Assembly (NCBI GenBank): GCA_903901335.1 | Contig: CAIUQR010000016.1 | Coordinates: 1 to 45,135 of the forward strand | Direction of reading: 5' to 3' | DNA: 45,135 nucleotides | Origin: an uncultured delta proteobacterium | Lineage (GTDB): Bacteria; Desulfobacterota; Desulfobulbia; Desulfobulbales; Desulfocapsaceae | Shown here: positions 1-8,120 of the stretch, in pieces | Layout: every line of letters begins with the position of its first letter | Numbering within the stretch: the first letter of the stretch is position 1 | Notes under the pieces: generated by a model | What the model saw: only the letters and a program-made list of their open reading frames with translations | Databases searched by the model: none | What the model was told of the DNA's origin: nothing | Program-made: the position numbers and the translations under genes

Positions 1-141
1 CAGCGCCGGTCAGATCCGGACCTTGAAGCCCGGCCAGGTGATTGCAAATTGACCCCTATTATTTTGATTCGAGAACTATAGCCAGCAACCTGTCTTTGAT
101 GCTATCTTTCGTTTCCCGGACAGTTAAGCGGAGAGCTTGCG
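1..141. repeat. Terminal direct repeat, left copy (circularity overlap)
   Basis: These 141 bases are identical to the last 141 bases of the window (44995-45135). An exact terminal overlap of this odd length is what a de Bruijn assembler leaves when it closes a circle. I therefore read the contig as a circular molecule of 44,994 bp, and repeat element R6 as continuous across the junction. A true terminal redundancy of a linear phage-like molecule is possible, but the gene content is plasmid. Confidence 0.93.
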
Positions 142-253
142 TCATTGCGTCTCTATCTCCTTTAATAGCCTCCCACATTTCATCAGGCATTTGGTCCGGG
201 TACTCAGATTCGCTTTTTATAGCTTGTAAACATAGGTTTAGGTCTATCAACAT
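59..253 (-). CDS. Small hypothetical protein, 64 aa
   Basis: A short acidic protein without a recognised domain. The start is supported by a strong purine-rich ribosome site (gaggtgag) a few bases upstream. It begins 29 bases after the stop of the small tyrosine recombinase on the same strand, so the two are probably co-transcribed and it may be an accessory factor of that recombinase. Its 3' end lies inside the 141-base terminal overlap and just beyond repeat R6. It contains no cysteines and no membrane segment. Function unknown; the reading frame itself is moderately convincing. Confidence 0.5.
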   Translation of the reverse strand: MLIDLNLCLQAIKSESEYPDQMPDEMWEAIKGDRDAMTQALRLTVRETKDSIKDRLLAIVLESK

Positions 254-282
254 ACCTCACCTCGCTATTTTGTAGGATATTT

Positions 283-876
283 TTACAACTCCAATTTCAT
301 ATAGGCGTCCCGGATCTCGTCGGGCTGGATACAAAGATAATCCAGGGTCTGTCTCTGACTTGAGTGATTAAACATGACCATCAGTTCCGGTATGGACGTG
401 TTTAACTGTGTCCGCTGATGGTAGCCGAAGGTTTTGCGTAGGGTATGACTTCCATAATTTCCCTTGAGATTGACGGCCTTGCACCAGGACTTGACCAGGC
501 GGTTTACGGAAGGGACGGTAAGAACCTCGCCACGTTGACTCAGGAAGAGCGGGGAGCTGTCCGGCAGGGGTGCAGAGGCAAGCAGCTCCTTGATTGCACT
601 GATCGCCGATTTGTTCAACGTAATCCGCCTATCTTTGCCGGTCTTCTTTTCCTTCAAGGTGATTTCATCACCGGCATTACAATGTCGTACCTGACCGGCA
701 GTGAGCCGAAGCAGATCCGAGGCCCGCAGATTGGTATTGACCCCCAGGACAAAAAAACAAAGGTTGCGAGGATTGTCGGCCAACATTTTTTTAATCGATT
801 TGATATCCCGGATCTCGCGGATCGGCTCGACTGTGATGGTGGAATTTTTTTTCGGGTGATTGGGATTTCTGATCAT
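283..876 (-). CDS. Minimal tyrosine recombinase/integrase, 197 aa
   Basis: A tyrosine site-specific recombinase that cuts and rejoins DNA through a covalent phosphotyrosine. It consists almost only of the catalytic domain: the first arginine is in NLRASDLL, the His-x-x-Arg pair in SHTLRKTF, the third histidine in FNHSS and the tyrosine in TLDYLCI. Usual phage integrases have 300-400 residues with an arm-binding and a core-binding domain; this one is near the length of the short FimB/FimE class. It lacks the extra insertion expected of integron IntI enzymes, so it is probably not the enzyme that captured the gene cassettes downstream. No good ribosome site is seen before the ATG. Direct repeats at 887-925 just upstream are candidate binding sites. 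Confidence 0.82.
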   Translation of the reverse strand: MIRNPNHPKKNSTITVEPIREIRDIKSIKKMLADNPRNLCFFVLGVNTNLRASDLLRLTAGQVRHCNAGDEITLKEKKTGKDRRITLNKSAISAIKELLASAPLPDSSPLFLSQRGEVLTVPSVNRLVKSWCKAVNLKGNYGSHTLRKTFGYHQRTQLNTSIPELMVMFNHSSQRQTLDYLCIQPDEIRDAYMKLEL

Positions 877-886
877 GTGAAGTGAA

Positions 887-925
887 AAATTAAATGATAC
901 GATTCAGGAAAAATTATTTGATACG
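887..925. repeat. Imperfect 15-bp direct repeat upstream of recombinase
   Basis: AAATTAAATGATACG (887-901) and AAATTATTTGATACG (911-925) differ at two positions and lie 24 bp apart, immediately upstream of the small recombinase gene. A 12-bp perfect inverted repeat, TTGCTAACTTAT at 949-960 and its complement at 1085-1096, follows. Such sites next to an integrase gene are typical of recombinase binding or attachment sites, or of an autoregulatory operator; which one applies cannot be told from the sequence. Confidence 0.4.
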
Positions 926-1068
926 TCGAAATTGGAGTGCGTCATTATTTGCTAACTTATAAACCAAAGTATCACTATACTTAGCATGTCGTCAACCGGG
1001 AAATTTAAGGGAAAAGAAGAAAGATTGAATATGTCATTGTTTTTATGGGAAAATAGCGAGAAAGTTAC

Positions 1069-1284
1069 TTGCCAACTTTTATACATAAGTTAGCAAGATA
1101 TAGCCAGGGAACCCCTGAAGGAAAAAACCAACCGCTTATGGAAACTCCTGTTGAAAATGTCCGGGAATTACCACCATATTCACATAATGAAGTTTACCAC
1201 CTGAATAAAATTGATTACGCTGGATTGACTGGTCCAGATCTGTGGGAATGTGGACTTTTGAAGAAGAAATTTTTCAGCGAATGA
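1069..1284 (+). CDS. Doubtful small ORF, 71 aa
   Basis: An open frame that can start only at a TTG codon and has no clear ribosome site. The product has no recognisable domain. It begins inside the 124-bp interval between the inverted repeats at 949-960 and 1085-1096 and ends 60 bp before the first cassette boundary. It could be a small gene of the recombinase module, or a chance frame. The stretch 877-1392 otherwise holds only the recombinase repeats and the cassette junction. Confidence 0.22.
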   Translation: MPTFIHKLARYSQGTPEGKNQPLMETPVENVRELPPYSHNEVYHLNKIDYAGLTGPDLWECGLLKKKFFSE

Positions 1285-1343
1285 TGGTGCTTTTTCCCAT
1301 ATCATTCTTTTTGAGGATGATATACAGATCAGTAGAATTACTT

Positions 1344-1350
1344 GTTAGGG
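1344..1350 (+). other. Cassette insertion boundary (GTTAGGG)
   Basis: G1344 followed by TTAGGG matches the core integron crossover G|TTRRRY except for the last base. The complementary CCCTAAC opens the attC-like site at 7274, as expected for the two ends of one cassette (1345-7358). No attC stem is visible upstream of 1344, so the upstream partner was either an attI-like or a secondary site. Confidence 0.6.
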
Positions 1351-1392
1351 TTTCATGTCCATACACCGAAGCACAATCTTGGAGAAAATTTT

Positions 1393-2449
1393 ATGAGTTA
1401 TATTCCAAAAACAATAAGTGAAGTAATCACAGAGTATATTAATAGAACTACATTTCTTCCTGCGATCCAAAGAGGATATGTATGGGACACTTACGCCATT
1501 GAGAAACTTTTCGACTCTATAATGGGAGATTTCCCAATAAGCACGTTTCTTTTTTGGAAAATAAAAGAAGAAAATAAAAGTGAATGGACTGCCTACGAAT
1601 TTATCCGAGAATTTGATGCAGAGAAACCACATAATAAAGAAGCAAATGTTGCTGGTGTCAATCAAGATATATTTTTAGTTCTTGATGGGCAGCAGAGACT
1701 TACATCTTTGTTTTTGGGTTTAAAGGGGTCTTATCGATATTTTTATTATCGTTGGTATAAAACAAAACTTTATCTTAACTTGATAAAAGAACCAATAAAA
1801 CCTGATAATCCAGAGGAATTTACATATCAATTTAAATTTAGAGAAAATGCGGATAGTAACCAGAAAGAAAAGTCGCCACAATTCTGGTATTTAGTTGGTG
1901 ATATTTTAAATTATGTCGATGCTGAGGATGCAAAAGAATCAATAAAAGAAAAATTGGCAAAATTATCTGAACATGAAAAAGATGTTGCTAATAAAAATAT
2001 TGGTAGGCTTCATTCTCGTATACACACATTGCGAATTTTAAATTACTACGAAGAAAAATCACAAGATTATGACAAAGTCGTAGAAGCATTTATTAGAGCA
2101 AATACAGGAGGGGTAAAGTTAGAATACAGTGATATATTGCTTTCAACGGCAACAGCAAAATGGAACAAACTTAACGCTAGAGATGAAATTAATTCTTTTA
2201 CTGATAGTATTAATTCAATTGGCAATGGTTATTCGTTTGGAAAGGATTTTGTCTTAAAGGGAAGTTTGTATTTAACTGAAGGCTTACCAATCCAATATAG
2301 AGTTAAACATTTCAATAAAACAAACCTTGAAAAGATTGAAAACAATTGGGAGCAAATCAAGGTAAACATAGAATCAGCTGTAAAATTAGTCAGTAAATTT
2401 GGATTTTACGACAAAAATCTTGTAGCAAAAATTGCTATCCTTCCAATTG
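1393..2449 (+). pseudogene. DUF262-DUF1524 defence protein, 5' part, split by Tn3
   Basis: First 352 codons of a GmrSD/SspE-like protein; members of this family are type IV restriction or phosphorothioate-linked defence enzymes. The DUF262 domain (ParB-like NTPase fold) shows FLPAIQRGYVWD near the N-terminus and the conserved DGQQR motif near residue 100. I chose the ATG at 1393 because GGAG lies 8 bases upstream; the longer frame from 1342 would start at the cassette edge. The frame runs into the transposon and would end at 2511 after foreign residues. Deleting the transposon and one target copy joins it in frame with 6611-7266 to give 570 aa (571 codons including stop). Confidence 0.9.
2445..2449. 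repeat. Target site duplication AATTG, left
   Basis: AATTG directly abuts the left transposon end and recurs at 6606-6610 directly after the right end. Tn3-family elements make 5-bp duplications, so this fixes both transposon ends. Confidence 0.93.
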
Positions 2450-2504
2450 GGCCTAGCGGCCGCAGCCGTGCGAAATCTTACGCTAAGTATTGTGCGCAAT
2501 GTTT
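2450..2504. repeat. Left terminal inverted repeat plus recombinase box
   Basis: The first 38 bases form the Tn3-type inverted repeat, starting GGCCTAGCGGCCGCAG and ending ACGCTAAG. They are followed directly by a 15-bp box ATTGTGCGCAATGTT (2489-2503), which also occurs in the resolution site. The whole 55 bases match the right end (6551-6605, complement) with one mismatch at position 17. Confidence 0.94.
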
Positions 2505-2525
2505 TTTGTGAGATACCCACACAAA

Positions 2526-5456
2526 TTATCTGATAAAATTATACGTTCCTGTCGGTATGATGTGCTCAAAACACAGCGGCAAGACCTTGCTCAATGCTTC
2601 TCGACTCACAATTTCACCATTCATTTCCAAGCGATCAACGATCTCCATAATTTTTACCGTATTCCATACCAAGACCGCATTTGAGAGTAAACTCAAGCAG
2701 CTTGCCTTGTTCATAATCTGCTCGAAATCCTTGCTCAGGAAATCTCCTTGATCAGCAAAGAAGAGGTGTTGGGCAAGAGAATGTCGTAATTCCCCGAAGT
2801 TGAGTTGACGCAACGTCATTCTACGCAACTCTTCCTCGTGGATATACCGGAGAATGAACGCTGTCTTGATAATGCGACCGAGCATAGTGAAGGCCTTCGC
2901 CAAACGATCAGATGAATTAGCCAGACGTTTAACAATGACATGGGCAGGCGTCAGACGGCCTTTCAATGAAGCGGCCACCCTGCCCATTTGATCCCATTGC
3001 TCTCGGATAATTTCGATATCTACCGAACCATGGAACAGTGGTTCCAGTGCCCCATATTTTCTTGTTTTATCGATCTTGTATAGCCGTTGTTTCTTGAGAT
3101 TTTTAATGCGCGGCATGAATGAAATCCCCAGGAGATAGCTGAGCGCGAATATGTGTTCGGTGTACCCGTGAGTATCTGTATGGTGCTGTTCGGGTTGCAC
3201 CTCCGTGTCGTTGGCTACCAACCCATCAAGAACATACAAAGATTCCCTTTCACTGCTACAGCTGAGAATTTGTGTGCTGAACACGCTCAGGAGATTGGAC
3301 ATGTGGGTGTAGATGCTCACACCTCGATCGTAGTAGCCGAAATATCTCGGATAAACAGAACCGATCAGGGATTTCTGACGGACCCTGAAACGCTGCCCAT
3401 CAGATGATGAAATCGTTCCATCACCCCATACGGAGGATAGAGGTAACTGAGCGTGATAGTTTACAAGCGTCGTATTCGCTCCTTTGAGTGTACTTTCGCG
3501 TAAAAACCACCGGCTCATATGCCGCAGCATGTCCACAGTGATACCATCAGCACTTTCGCCCATAGAAGATATGCCGAGGTTTGTCCCATGTGCGGTGATC
3601 GATGCCATCAGGGCTTCACGCCGGTTGGTAATCCGTGGTTCATATCCGTCAAGAGGACTGAAGCTATTACTGAATCCACACCAATCATCCACGTCCATGA
3701 GAAGCCTTTCGATACGCACTCGGGGGAGCGACGTCTCGATCATATACTTAAGCCTTTTTGTTTCTTCTGAAACTTCAAGAGGTTCAAGCCTTTTGAGTCG
3801 TAGTCGCCCGTTCTTGATCGAGGCAAATGGGTTTGTCGGCAGTCCTTTTTCGGTAACCCAAGCGATCTCCTCAAATTCTTTTAGGAGTTTTTCGAGGACT
3901 TTATCAAATTGGCAGGGTATTTTCATGGCGTTGAGAATATCAAACTTCTCCGTCTCCCATTTTTTTGCCTCGTAGACCATATCCCAGAAAGAGAGGTATT
4001 TCCTACTCTCGGCTAAAAAAAGAGCCCCCGAACGTAGTGCATCTCGAACGGCAAACGCCAGGGAAATCTCCCATACTGCCCGATTGATCGTACCGTCTTC
4101 ATTTTCCAGTGATTTTTTCCACGCCGACGGGACGAATTGAAGAGGAAGATCTGCCGGTAACTTTTTCATCTCGCCGCGGTCCAAACTTCTAACGATTTCC
4201 AATCCCTTAAGTATCGGCTCTGTACCAGCCTCACCATGAAAAGGAAGCTTGAAGAATCGTGGTGCGTATTCTCTGAGGTTTGAATACCTCTTCTGCAATT
4301 CGCCAATCACCCCATGCTCCTCAAGTTTGAGGAATACCTCACAACTCTCCTTGGCTAATCTGATTTCCTTGGCGGGATACATCCCAAACAGATCATCCAG
4401 AGTCCCATCGGGATTATTTTCAAAACCAAGAGTATCATCTGTAAACTGAAGAATCTTTTTCAAGTCCTTTTTGTGAGTCTTCCTTAGACGTCTATGCCTT
4501 TTTTCATAGGAAATACTGCTGCGCCTCTTCATTTTGATAAGGAATTGGTCGTGCATTTCAACTATATGGTCAAGGACGGTTTTGAGTGATTCAACGAGAA
4601 AACATTCTACAATAGCGTTCCGTTTAACCTGGGAAAACCGTTTAATGGTGGTGACGTCATAGCGTTTTGCCAACTGAGAAAGTTCGATAACTTTTTGCAC
4701 AGAAAAATCACCCAAATCGATTTCATGCACTCTGAGTTCGCAAAGTTTTTCGAATCGTTCGATATACTTAAGTATGGTTTGAGCCGTTGCTTCTGGAGGG
4801 TATTGTTTTAGTGAAGCGAGTTCAGAGATTTTGCTTTCGTTTGGTATTTCGAGAAGTAGGTCGATCTCTCTCCGAAGATCTTCCGGCATCTTCTTCTCGA
4901 AGGTCTCGAACACCTCATTTTCATATTGTATGTTAGCAGAGGAGATGATGCGTTTTAGGGTTGTTTGACCAGGAGGGATGATCTTCCAGGATTGCAGTGC
5001 TTCCTGTATCCAGACCAGCAAACTTTCCTCGCAGATGCCGGTATGCAGTTGATTGAAAATCTTATTCCTTATGTTTTTCGCGACTTCCTCATCGAATCTC
5101 CTGTATCCCAAATGATCGCAGACACGTTGCTCATATTCATTTCTGGTCGCCTCTCGGTAACGCAGATCAAAAGATAACATCGGATCGAAACCGAGCTGTC
5201 GGTTGATGTAGTTCACTACTTTGAGCGATATCTCAGAGCTGCGACTGTCGGGGAAAATACCTTCGTTTCGTAATGTGCAGAGCAATACTGCAAAAAGACG
5301 CTGGTTCTCTTCCCCACGGCACTTGAATATCTCTTCCTTGTCCTTTGGCGAGAGGGTCCACTCAAAAGCCAGGTCTTCGCTCGTTGGCTCGATATCGGAA
5401 TTTCTCTCGACAGGGCTTCTGGCCGCTACAGACTGAAATTTATCATGCATTGCCAT
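2526..5456 (-). CDS. tnpA: Tn3-family transposase TnpA, 976 aa
   Basis: Catalyses replicative transposition by acting on the 38-bp terminal repeats. Its length is normal for the family. The DDE residues can be located by context: the first Asp in SVWGDGTISSSDG, the second in HTDTHGYTEHIF, and the Glu in LNFGELRHSL, followed by the family signature ending in LVWNTV. The N-terminal part carries the DUF4158-like DNA-binding region. The gene ends 22 bp inside the left inverted repeat and its start overlaps the end of the recombinase gene by 14 bp, so both are read from the resolution-site region, where TnpI binding probably also controls transcription. No frameshift or missing catalytic residue is seen; the element looks active. 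Confidence 0.95.
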   Translation of the reverse strand: MAMHDKFQSVAARSPVERNSDIEPTSEDLAFEWTLSPKDKEEIFKCRGEENQRLFAVLLCTLRNEGIFPDSRSSEISLKVVNYINRQLGFDPMLSFDLRYREATRNEYEQRVCDHLGYRRFDEEVAKNIRNKIFNQLHTGICEESLLVWIQEALQSWKIIPPGQTTLKRIISSANIQYENEVFETFEKKMPEDLRREIDLLLEIPNESKISELASLKQYPPEATAQTILKYIERFEKLCELRVHEIDLGDFSVQKVIELSQLAKRYDVTTIKRFSQVKRNAIVECFLVESLKTVLDHIVEMHDQFLIKMKRRSSISYEKRHRRLRKTHKKDLKKILQFTDDTLGFENNPDGTLDDLFGMYPAKEIRLAKESCEVFLKLEEHGVIGELQKRYSNLREYAPRFFKLPFHGEAGTEPILKGLEIVRSLDRGEMKKLPADLPLQFVPSAWKKSLENEDGTINRAVWEISLAFAVRDALRSGALFLAESRKYLSFWDMVYEAKKWETEKFDILNAMKIPCQFDKVLEKLLKEFEEIAWVTEKGLPTNPFASIKNGRLRLKRLEPLEVSEETKRLKYMIETSLPRVRIERLLMDVDDWCGFSNSFSPLDGYEPRITNRREALMASITAHGTNLGISSMGESADGITVDMLRHMSRWFLRESTLKGANTTLVNYHAQLPLSSVWGDGTISSSDGQRFRVRQKSLIGSVYPRYFGYYDRGVSIYTHMSNLLSVFSTQILSCSSERESLYVLDGLVANDTEVQPEQHHTDTHGYTEHIFALSYLLGISFMPRIKNLKKQRLYKIDKTRKYGALEPLFHGSVDIEIIREQWDQMGRVAASLKGRLTPAHVIVKRLANSSDRLAKAFTMLGRIIKTAFILRYIHEEELRRMTLRQLNFGELRHSLAQHLFFADQGDFLSKDFEQIMNKASCLSLLSNAVLVWNTVKIMEIVDRLEMNGEIVSREALSKVLPLCFEHIIPTGTYNFIR

Positions 5457-6405
5457 CCGAAGTCATCCGTTCCAAGTCTTCTGCGAGGTCTTCCCTCGAA
5501 GGTCGTAGGTAAATGGAAGTCGTATCCAACGATTCGTGTCCTAACAGATTTGCCAATTCCACGAGTTTCCCAGGATTTGCCAGCATATAATTCATAGCAA
5601 AGGTATGCCTAAGCGTATGAGCAGACACATGTATCCTCCTGATTTCAGAACGTTTAGCTGTCTGTGATATGATACTTTGAATCGCCCGGCGGGAGAGAGG
5701 GGTTCTCCGCTCACTCAGAAACAATTGAATATCAGGAGAGGTGGCCTTCTCTAATGTTTGTAGGTGGGTAGAGAGTGCAAGCCTGGCGACTTTGTTCAAT
5801 GGCACCTCTCTCTCCTTTCCGCCTTTGCCCTCTCGGATTCTGAGAACACCGCTACGGTCGGAAATTTTCACATCTGAAATGGTGAGCCCTGCCATTTCTG
5901 CAACGCGGATTCCGCTATTTAAAAAGAGCTGAATAATCGCTAGGTTTCTCGCTCCAACAAAGGATCGAGTGACGTTCGCTGCTCTCATTAATATATTGAT
6001 CTCGCGTCGGTTAAGATGCATTGGTCGATGCCGTTTCGATGTTCTCACAAAACGAGCTTCCAGACTTATTTCCGCCTTAATCAGTCCGATATTGTGTGCC
6101 CATCGAAAAAATTGGCGTAGCGCCTGGATTTTCCTGTTTATAGTGGAGCCCTTGTATTTTTTGTCGCTCAAGAGGTGCTTGCGGTAAATCATCAGGTCAA
6201 ACCCGATAATCTTTTCAAGACAGATAGGCCCTCTGACTGACATGTACCATTCCAGAAAGAGTTTCACATCCTGGGTGTAGCCTTTCACGGTAACGGGTGA
6301 ACAATCCTTTACCGCTAGATCCCGCTGAAACCCTCTAATCCATTCTTTTTCGATATCTTGTTTTATTGTGCGCAATGTTTTTTCCTCGTTAAGACCCTTG
6401 AACAT
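5443..6405 (-). CDS. tnpI: TnpI-type tyrosine recombinase (cointegrate resolution)
   Basis: A XerC/D-like tyrosine recombinase of about 320 aa with an N-terminal SAM-like core-binding domain and a catalytic domain: Arg in NSGIRVAEMAGL, HTLRHTF, LGHESLDTTS and the tyrosine in SIYLRPS. In Tn4430 and Tn5401 the equivalent protein resolves the cointegrate at an internal site. The ATG at 6405 is my choice; the frame stays open to 6441, but that start would sit inside the recombination core site. No clear ribosome site is present for either. The gene overlaps tnpA by 14 bp. It should bind the six 15-bp boxes described at 2489, 6365-6465 and 6552. Confidence 0.9.
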   Translation of the reverse strand: MFKGLNEEKTLRTIKQDIEKEWIRGFQRDLAVKDCSPVTVKGYTQDVKLFLEWYMSVRGPICLEKIIGFDLMIYRKHLLSDKKYKGSTINRKIQALRQFFRWAHNIGLIKAEISLEARFVRTSKRHRPMHLNRREINILMRAANVTRSFVGARNLAIIQLFLNSGIRVAEMAGLTISDVKISDRSGVLRIREGKGGKEREVPLNKVARLALSTHLQTLEKATSPDIQLFLSERRTPLSRRAIQSIISQTAKRSEIRRIHVSAHTLRHTFAMNYMLANPGKLVELANLLGHESLDTTSIYLRPSREDLAEDLERMTSDGNA

Positions 6406-6465
6406 TGCGCACAATATAGCTTTTTTGGCAAAACAATGCACACAATAATAATTGTGTGCATTGTT
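6365..6465. promoter_or_regulatory. Internal resolution site (IRS) for TnpI
   Basis: A 15-bp box is present as ATTGTGCGCAATGTT (6365-6379), AACATTGCGCACAAT (6401-6415), AACAATGCACACAAT (6432-6446) and ATTGTGTGCATTGTT (6451-6465). The last two face each other across AATA and form the likely recombination core; the first two are accessory sites. This core-plus-two-repeats layout mirrors the IRS of Tn4430. The site overlaps the start of tnpI, so binding should also repress it. Confidence 0.8.
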
Positions 6466-6550
6466 TTTATCCCCTTCACGGGGCAGTGTCGGAGGAAATT
6501 ACGAGAAAAACCAAAATGCCCGTTACGTGATTTCAGCTACTTACAAAAAC

Positions 6551-6605
6551 AAACATTGCGCACAATACTTAGCGTAAGATTTCGCACGACTGCGGCCGCT
6601 AGGCC
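6551..6605. repeat. Right terminal inverted repeat plus recombinase box
   Basis: Complement of 2450-2504 with one mismatch. The outer 38 bases are the Tn3 repeat and the inner box (6552-6566) is AACATTGCGCACAAT. In Tn5401 a TnpI-binding sequence next to each terminal repeat has been described; the same arrangement is seen here. Confidence 0.94.
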
Positions 6606-6610
6606 AATTG
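6606..6610. repeat. Target site duplication AATTG, right
   Basis: Second copy of the 5-bp target; see 2445-2449. Confidence 0.93.
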
Positions 6611-7266
6611 CTTATTACCTGCTAAAACATAAAAAGAAAAATTTTATTGATTCAACAGACAGCAATGATGTGAAAAACCAAATAACAATTCAAAAATGGT
6701 TAATAATTACTTTACTAAAAAACGCTTTTGGTGGCTCTTCCGATACTATTCTAAAAAATCTACAAGAAACATTTGATTCTGTAGCTGACTTAACAAATTT
6801 TCCCCACGAAGAATTGAACAAAAAATTAAATATTGAGCCATCTTTTAATGCTACAGAAATAGAAAATTTACTTTCAACGAATTACAGCACAAAATATAGC
6901 TATCTGATTTTATCGTTATTATATCCAGATAGAGATTGGAAAGATAACAAATACCATGAAGATCATATTTTCCCCAAAAGTGAGTTTACAACGGCAAAAT
7001 TAAGACAACGACAATATGATCAAACTACAATTGAAAATTATCAGAAATATTTTAACTGTATAGTCAACCTGCAATTGCTTAAAGATTCCGAGAATCTTGA
7101 AAAAAGCTCAAGTGATTTTGAAATGTGGTTTGCTTCAAGAGATAATAATTTCAAAGACAGACATAAAATACCGACTGTAACATCCTATAATTTTGATAAT
7201 TTTCTTCAGTTTGTCGCGGAGCGAAAAAATCTTTTACAACAAAATCTGCAAACAATAACAATATAA
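6611..7266 (+). pseudogene. DUF262-DUF1524 defence protein, 3' part
   Basis: The remaining 218 codons plus stop of the interrupted gene. It carries the DUF1524 His-Me-finger nuclease motif EDHIFPKS and the trailing asparagine region (NCIVNLQLL) about 65 residues later, so the nuclease half is intact in sequence. It has no start of its own; the open frame that precedes it comes from the transposon end. The stop codon is only 7 bases before the attC-like site, typical cassette geometry. The uninterrupted protein would be a predicted NTP-dependent nuclease; at present it is almost certainly non-functional. Confidence 0.9.
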
Positions 7267-7273
7267 TAAAAAA

Positions 7274-7364
7274 CCCTAACAACCGCATCAAGGCCGACGC
7301 CGAGAAGCGCGGCGGCGCTACGCGGGAAGGTTATTGGCGGCGCGGCTTATGCGGAGCGTTATCA
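7274..7364 (+). other. attC-like site 1 (integron cassette recombination site)
   Basis: Opens with CCCTAAC (7274-7280), complementary to the GTTAGGG at the cassette start, and closes with GTTATCA (7358-7364). The inner arms AACCGCATCAAGGCCGACGCC-like and GGCGGCGCGGCTTATGCGG pair with one unpaired G, as in attC sites, where extrahelical bases direct strand choice. Ninety-one bases is within the known attC size range. Crossover is expected after G7358. Confidence 0.8.
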
Positions 7365-7387
7365 CCACTATTCATTGGAGAATCGGC

Positions 7388-7813
7388 ATGACTTCATATT
7401 ACAAAGGTTTAGAGTTTAAAACGCAACTTGAAGCAAAATGGGCTGCTTTCTTTGACCTCGCAGGTTGGTATTGGTGGGTAAACCCCATAGCCATAGGTAA
7501 TTGGAAACCAGATTTTAAAGTAACTTTTAAATGTGGGCATTCCGAATGTGGAGGTGATCATACTTTACTAATCGCCGTTCTCCCGGTATCGAGTTTAGAG
7601 AGCTTTGATGGGCACCCTTGCTTAACCCATAATTATAAGGTGGTGAATGATAATGGTGAATGGCAAGCGGATGGAGGTGCAGCGTTCGGGAATAGTCCTT
7701 CAGTTACACAATGGCAAATATCTCACGGAGCTGGCGGAGGAATAGAAGACATATATTTCAGGGTACAGGATGCTGATAAACTCTGGGTGCAGGTAGAAAG
7801 TTTAGTCAAATAG
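7388..7813 (+). CDS. Cassette gene: PD-(D/E)XK-like nuclease-fold protein, 141 aa
   Basis: The N-terminus reads YYKGLEFKTQLEAKWAAFFD, then WYWWVNP...WKPDF. This is the pattern of a widespread phage and cassette protein group predicted to adopt a restriction-endonuclease-like fold (Glu in LEAKWA, Asp in PDF). A clear catalytic E-x-K strand is not visible, so it may be inactive. The ATG at 7388 follows a purine-rich tract and lies 29 bases inside the second cassette; an upstream start at 7334 would fall within attC. The C-terminal half is glycine-rich and unrecognised. Expression probably depends on promoters outside the cassette. Confidence 0.62.
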   Translation: MTSYYKGLEFKTQLEAKWAAFFDLAGWYWWVNPIAIGNWKPDFKVTFKCGHSECGGDHTLLIAVLPVSSLESFDGHPCLTHNYKVVNDNGEWQADGGAAFGNSPSVTQWQISHGAGGGIEDIYFRVQDADKLWVQVESLVK

Positions 7814-7827
7814 GTCCCTTAAAAATG

Positions 7828-7886
7828 TGATAACCACGGTATTAAGAACGACAGCAAAAGTCAGCCGCGGCCTTATGCCGGACATT
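7828..7886 (+). other. attC-like site 2, degenerate
   Basis: TGATAAC (7828-7834) is the complement of the GTTATCA that starts the second cassette, as expected for a cassette's own attC. The arms CACGGTATTAAG and CTTATGCCGG pair imperfectly. The closing core, expected to be GTT-like, reads CATTACC, so the right core site has probably decayed. The rest of the gap to 8105 shows nothing further that I can identify. Confidence 0.6.
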
Positions 7887-8120
7887 ACCAAAAGTCGTGA
7901 TACCTCCTATTTATACGAACCCGCGTATCAAATATTTTTCAGCACCCGTTAAATAAATCTGCCAGCAATTGGTGGACAGTCACATATAAAGGTGTCTTTT
8001 AGTTTCTGGTCATTTGGGGTTGCATCACATCTGGGTTAATGCTAAGTGTAAAATCAACGAAATACATCTTATTCTTTATTGCTCTCAATGTGATGATGGA
8101 ACTCATTGAAAATAAAAGAA

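Larger units (their letters stand above)
2450..6605. mobile_element. Tn3-family transposon, 4,156 bp, tnpI-tnpA type
   Basis: A complete unit transposon with 38-bp terminal inverted repeats ending in the Tn3-typical ACGCTAAG, a 5-bp target duplication, a full-length Tn3 transposase and a tyrosine recombinase for cointegrate resolution. There are no passenger genes. The tnpI-tnpA order and a tyrosine-recombinase resolution site match the Tn4430/Tn5401 branch rather than the serine-resolvase branch. The near-identical inverted repeats (one mismatch in 55 bases) and perfect target copies suggest a recent insertion. Confidence 0.95.

Noticed and set aside
586..593. A TGATTGCA box inside the recombinase gene
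   Set aside because: Single box within coding sequence with no partner at 36 or 57 bases; chance match.
283..876. Integron integrase IntI
   Set aside because: Too short and without the IntI-specific insertion; it fits a minimal FimB-like recombinase better.
7948..7954. GTTAAAT as a third cassette boundary
   Set aside because: It fits the consensus, but no attC arms precede it and no complementary ATTTAAC site follows the Mrr-like gene.
7921..8100. Possible extra gene in the gap before the Mrr-like gene
   Set aside because: No frame with a credible start; only the degenerate attC end and unassigned sequence.
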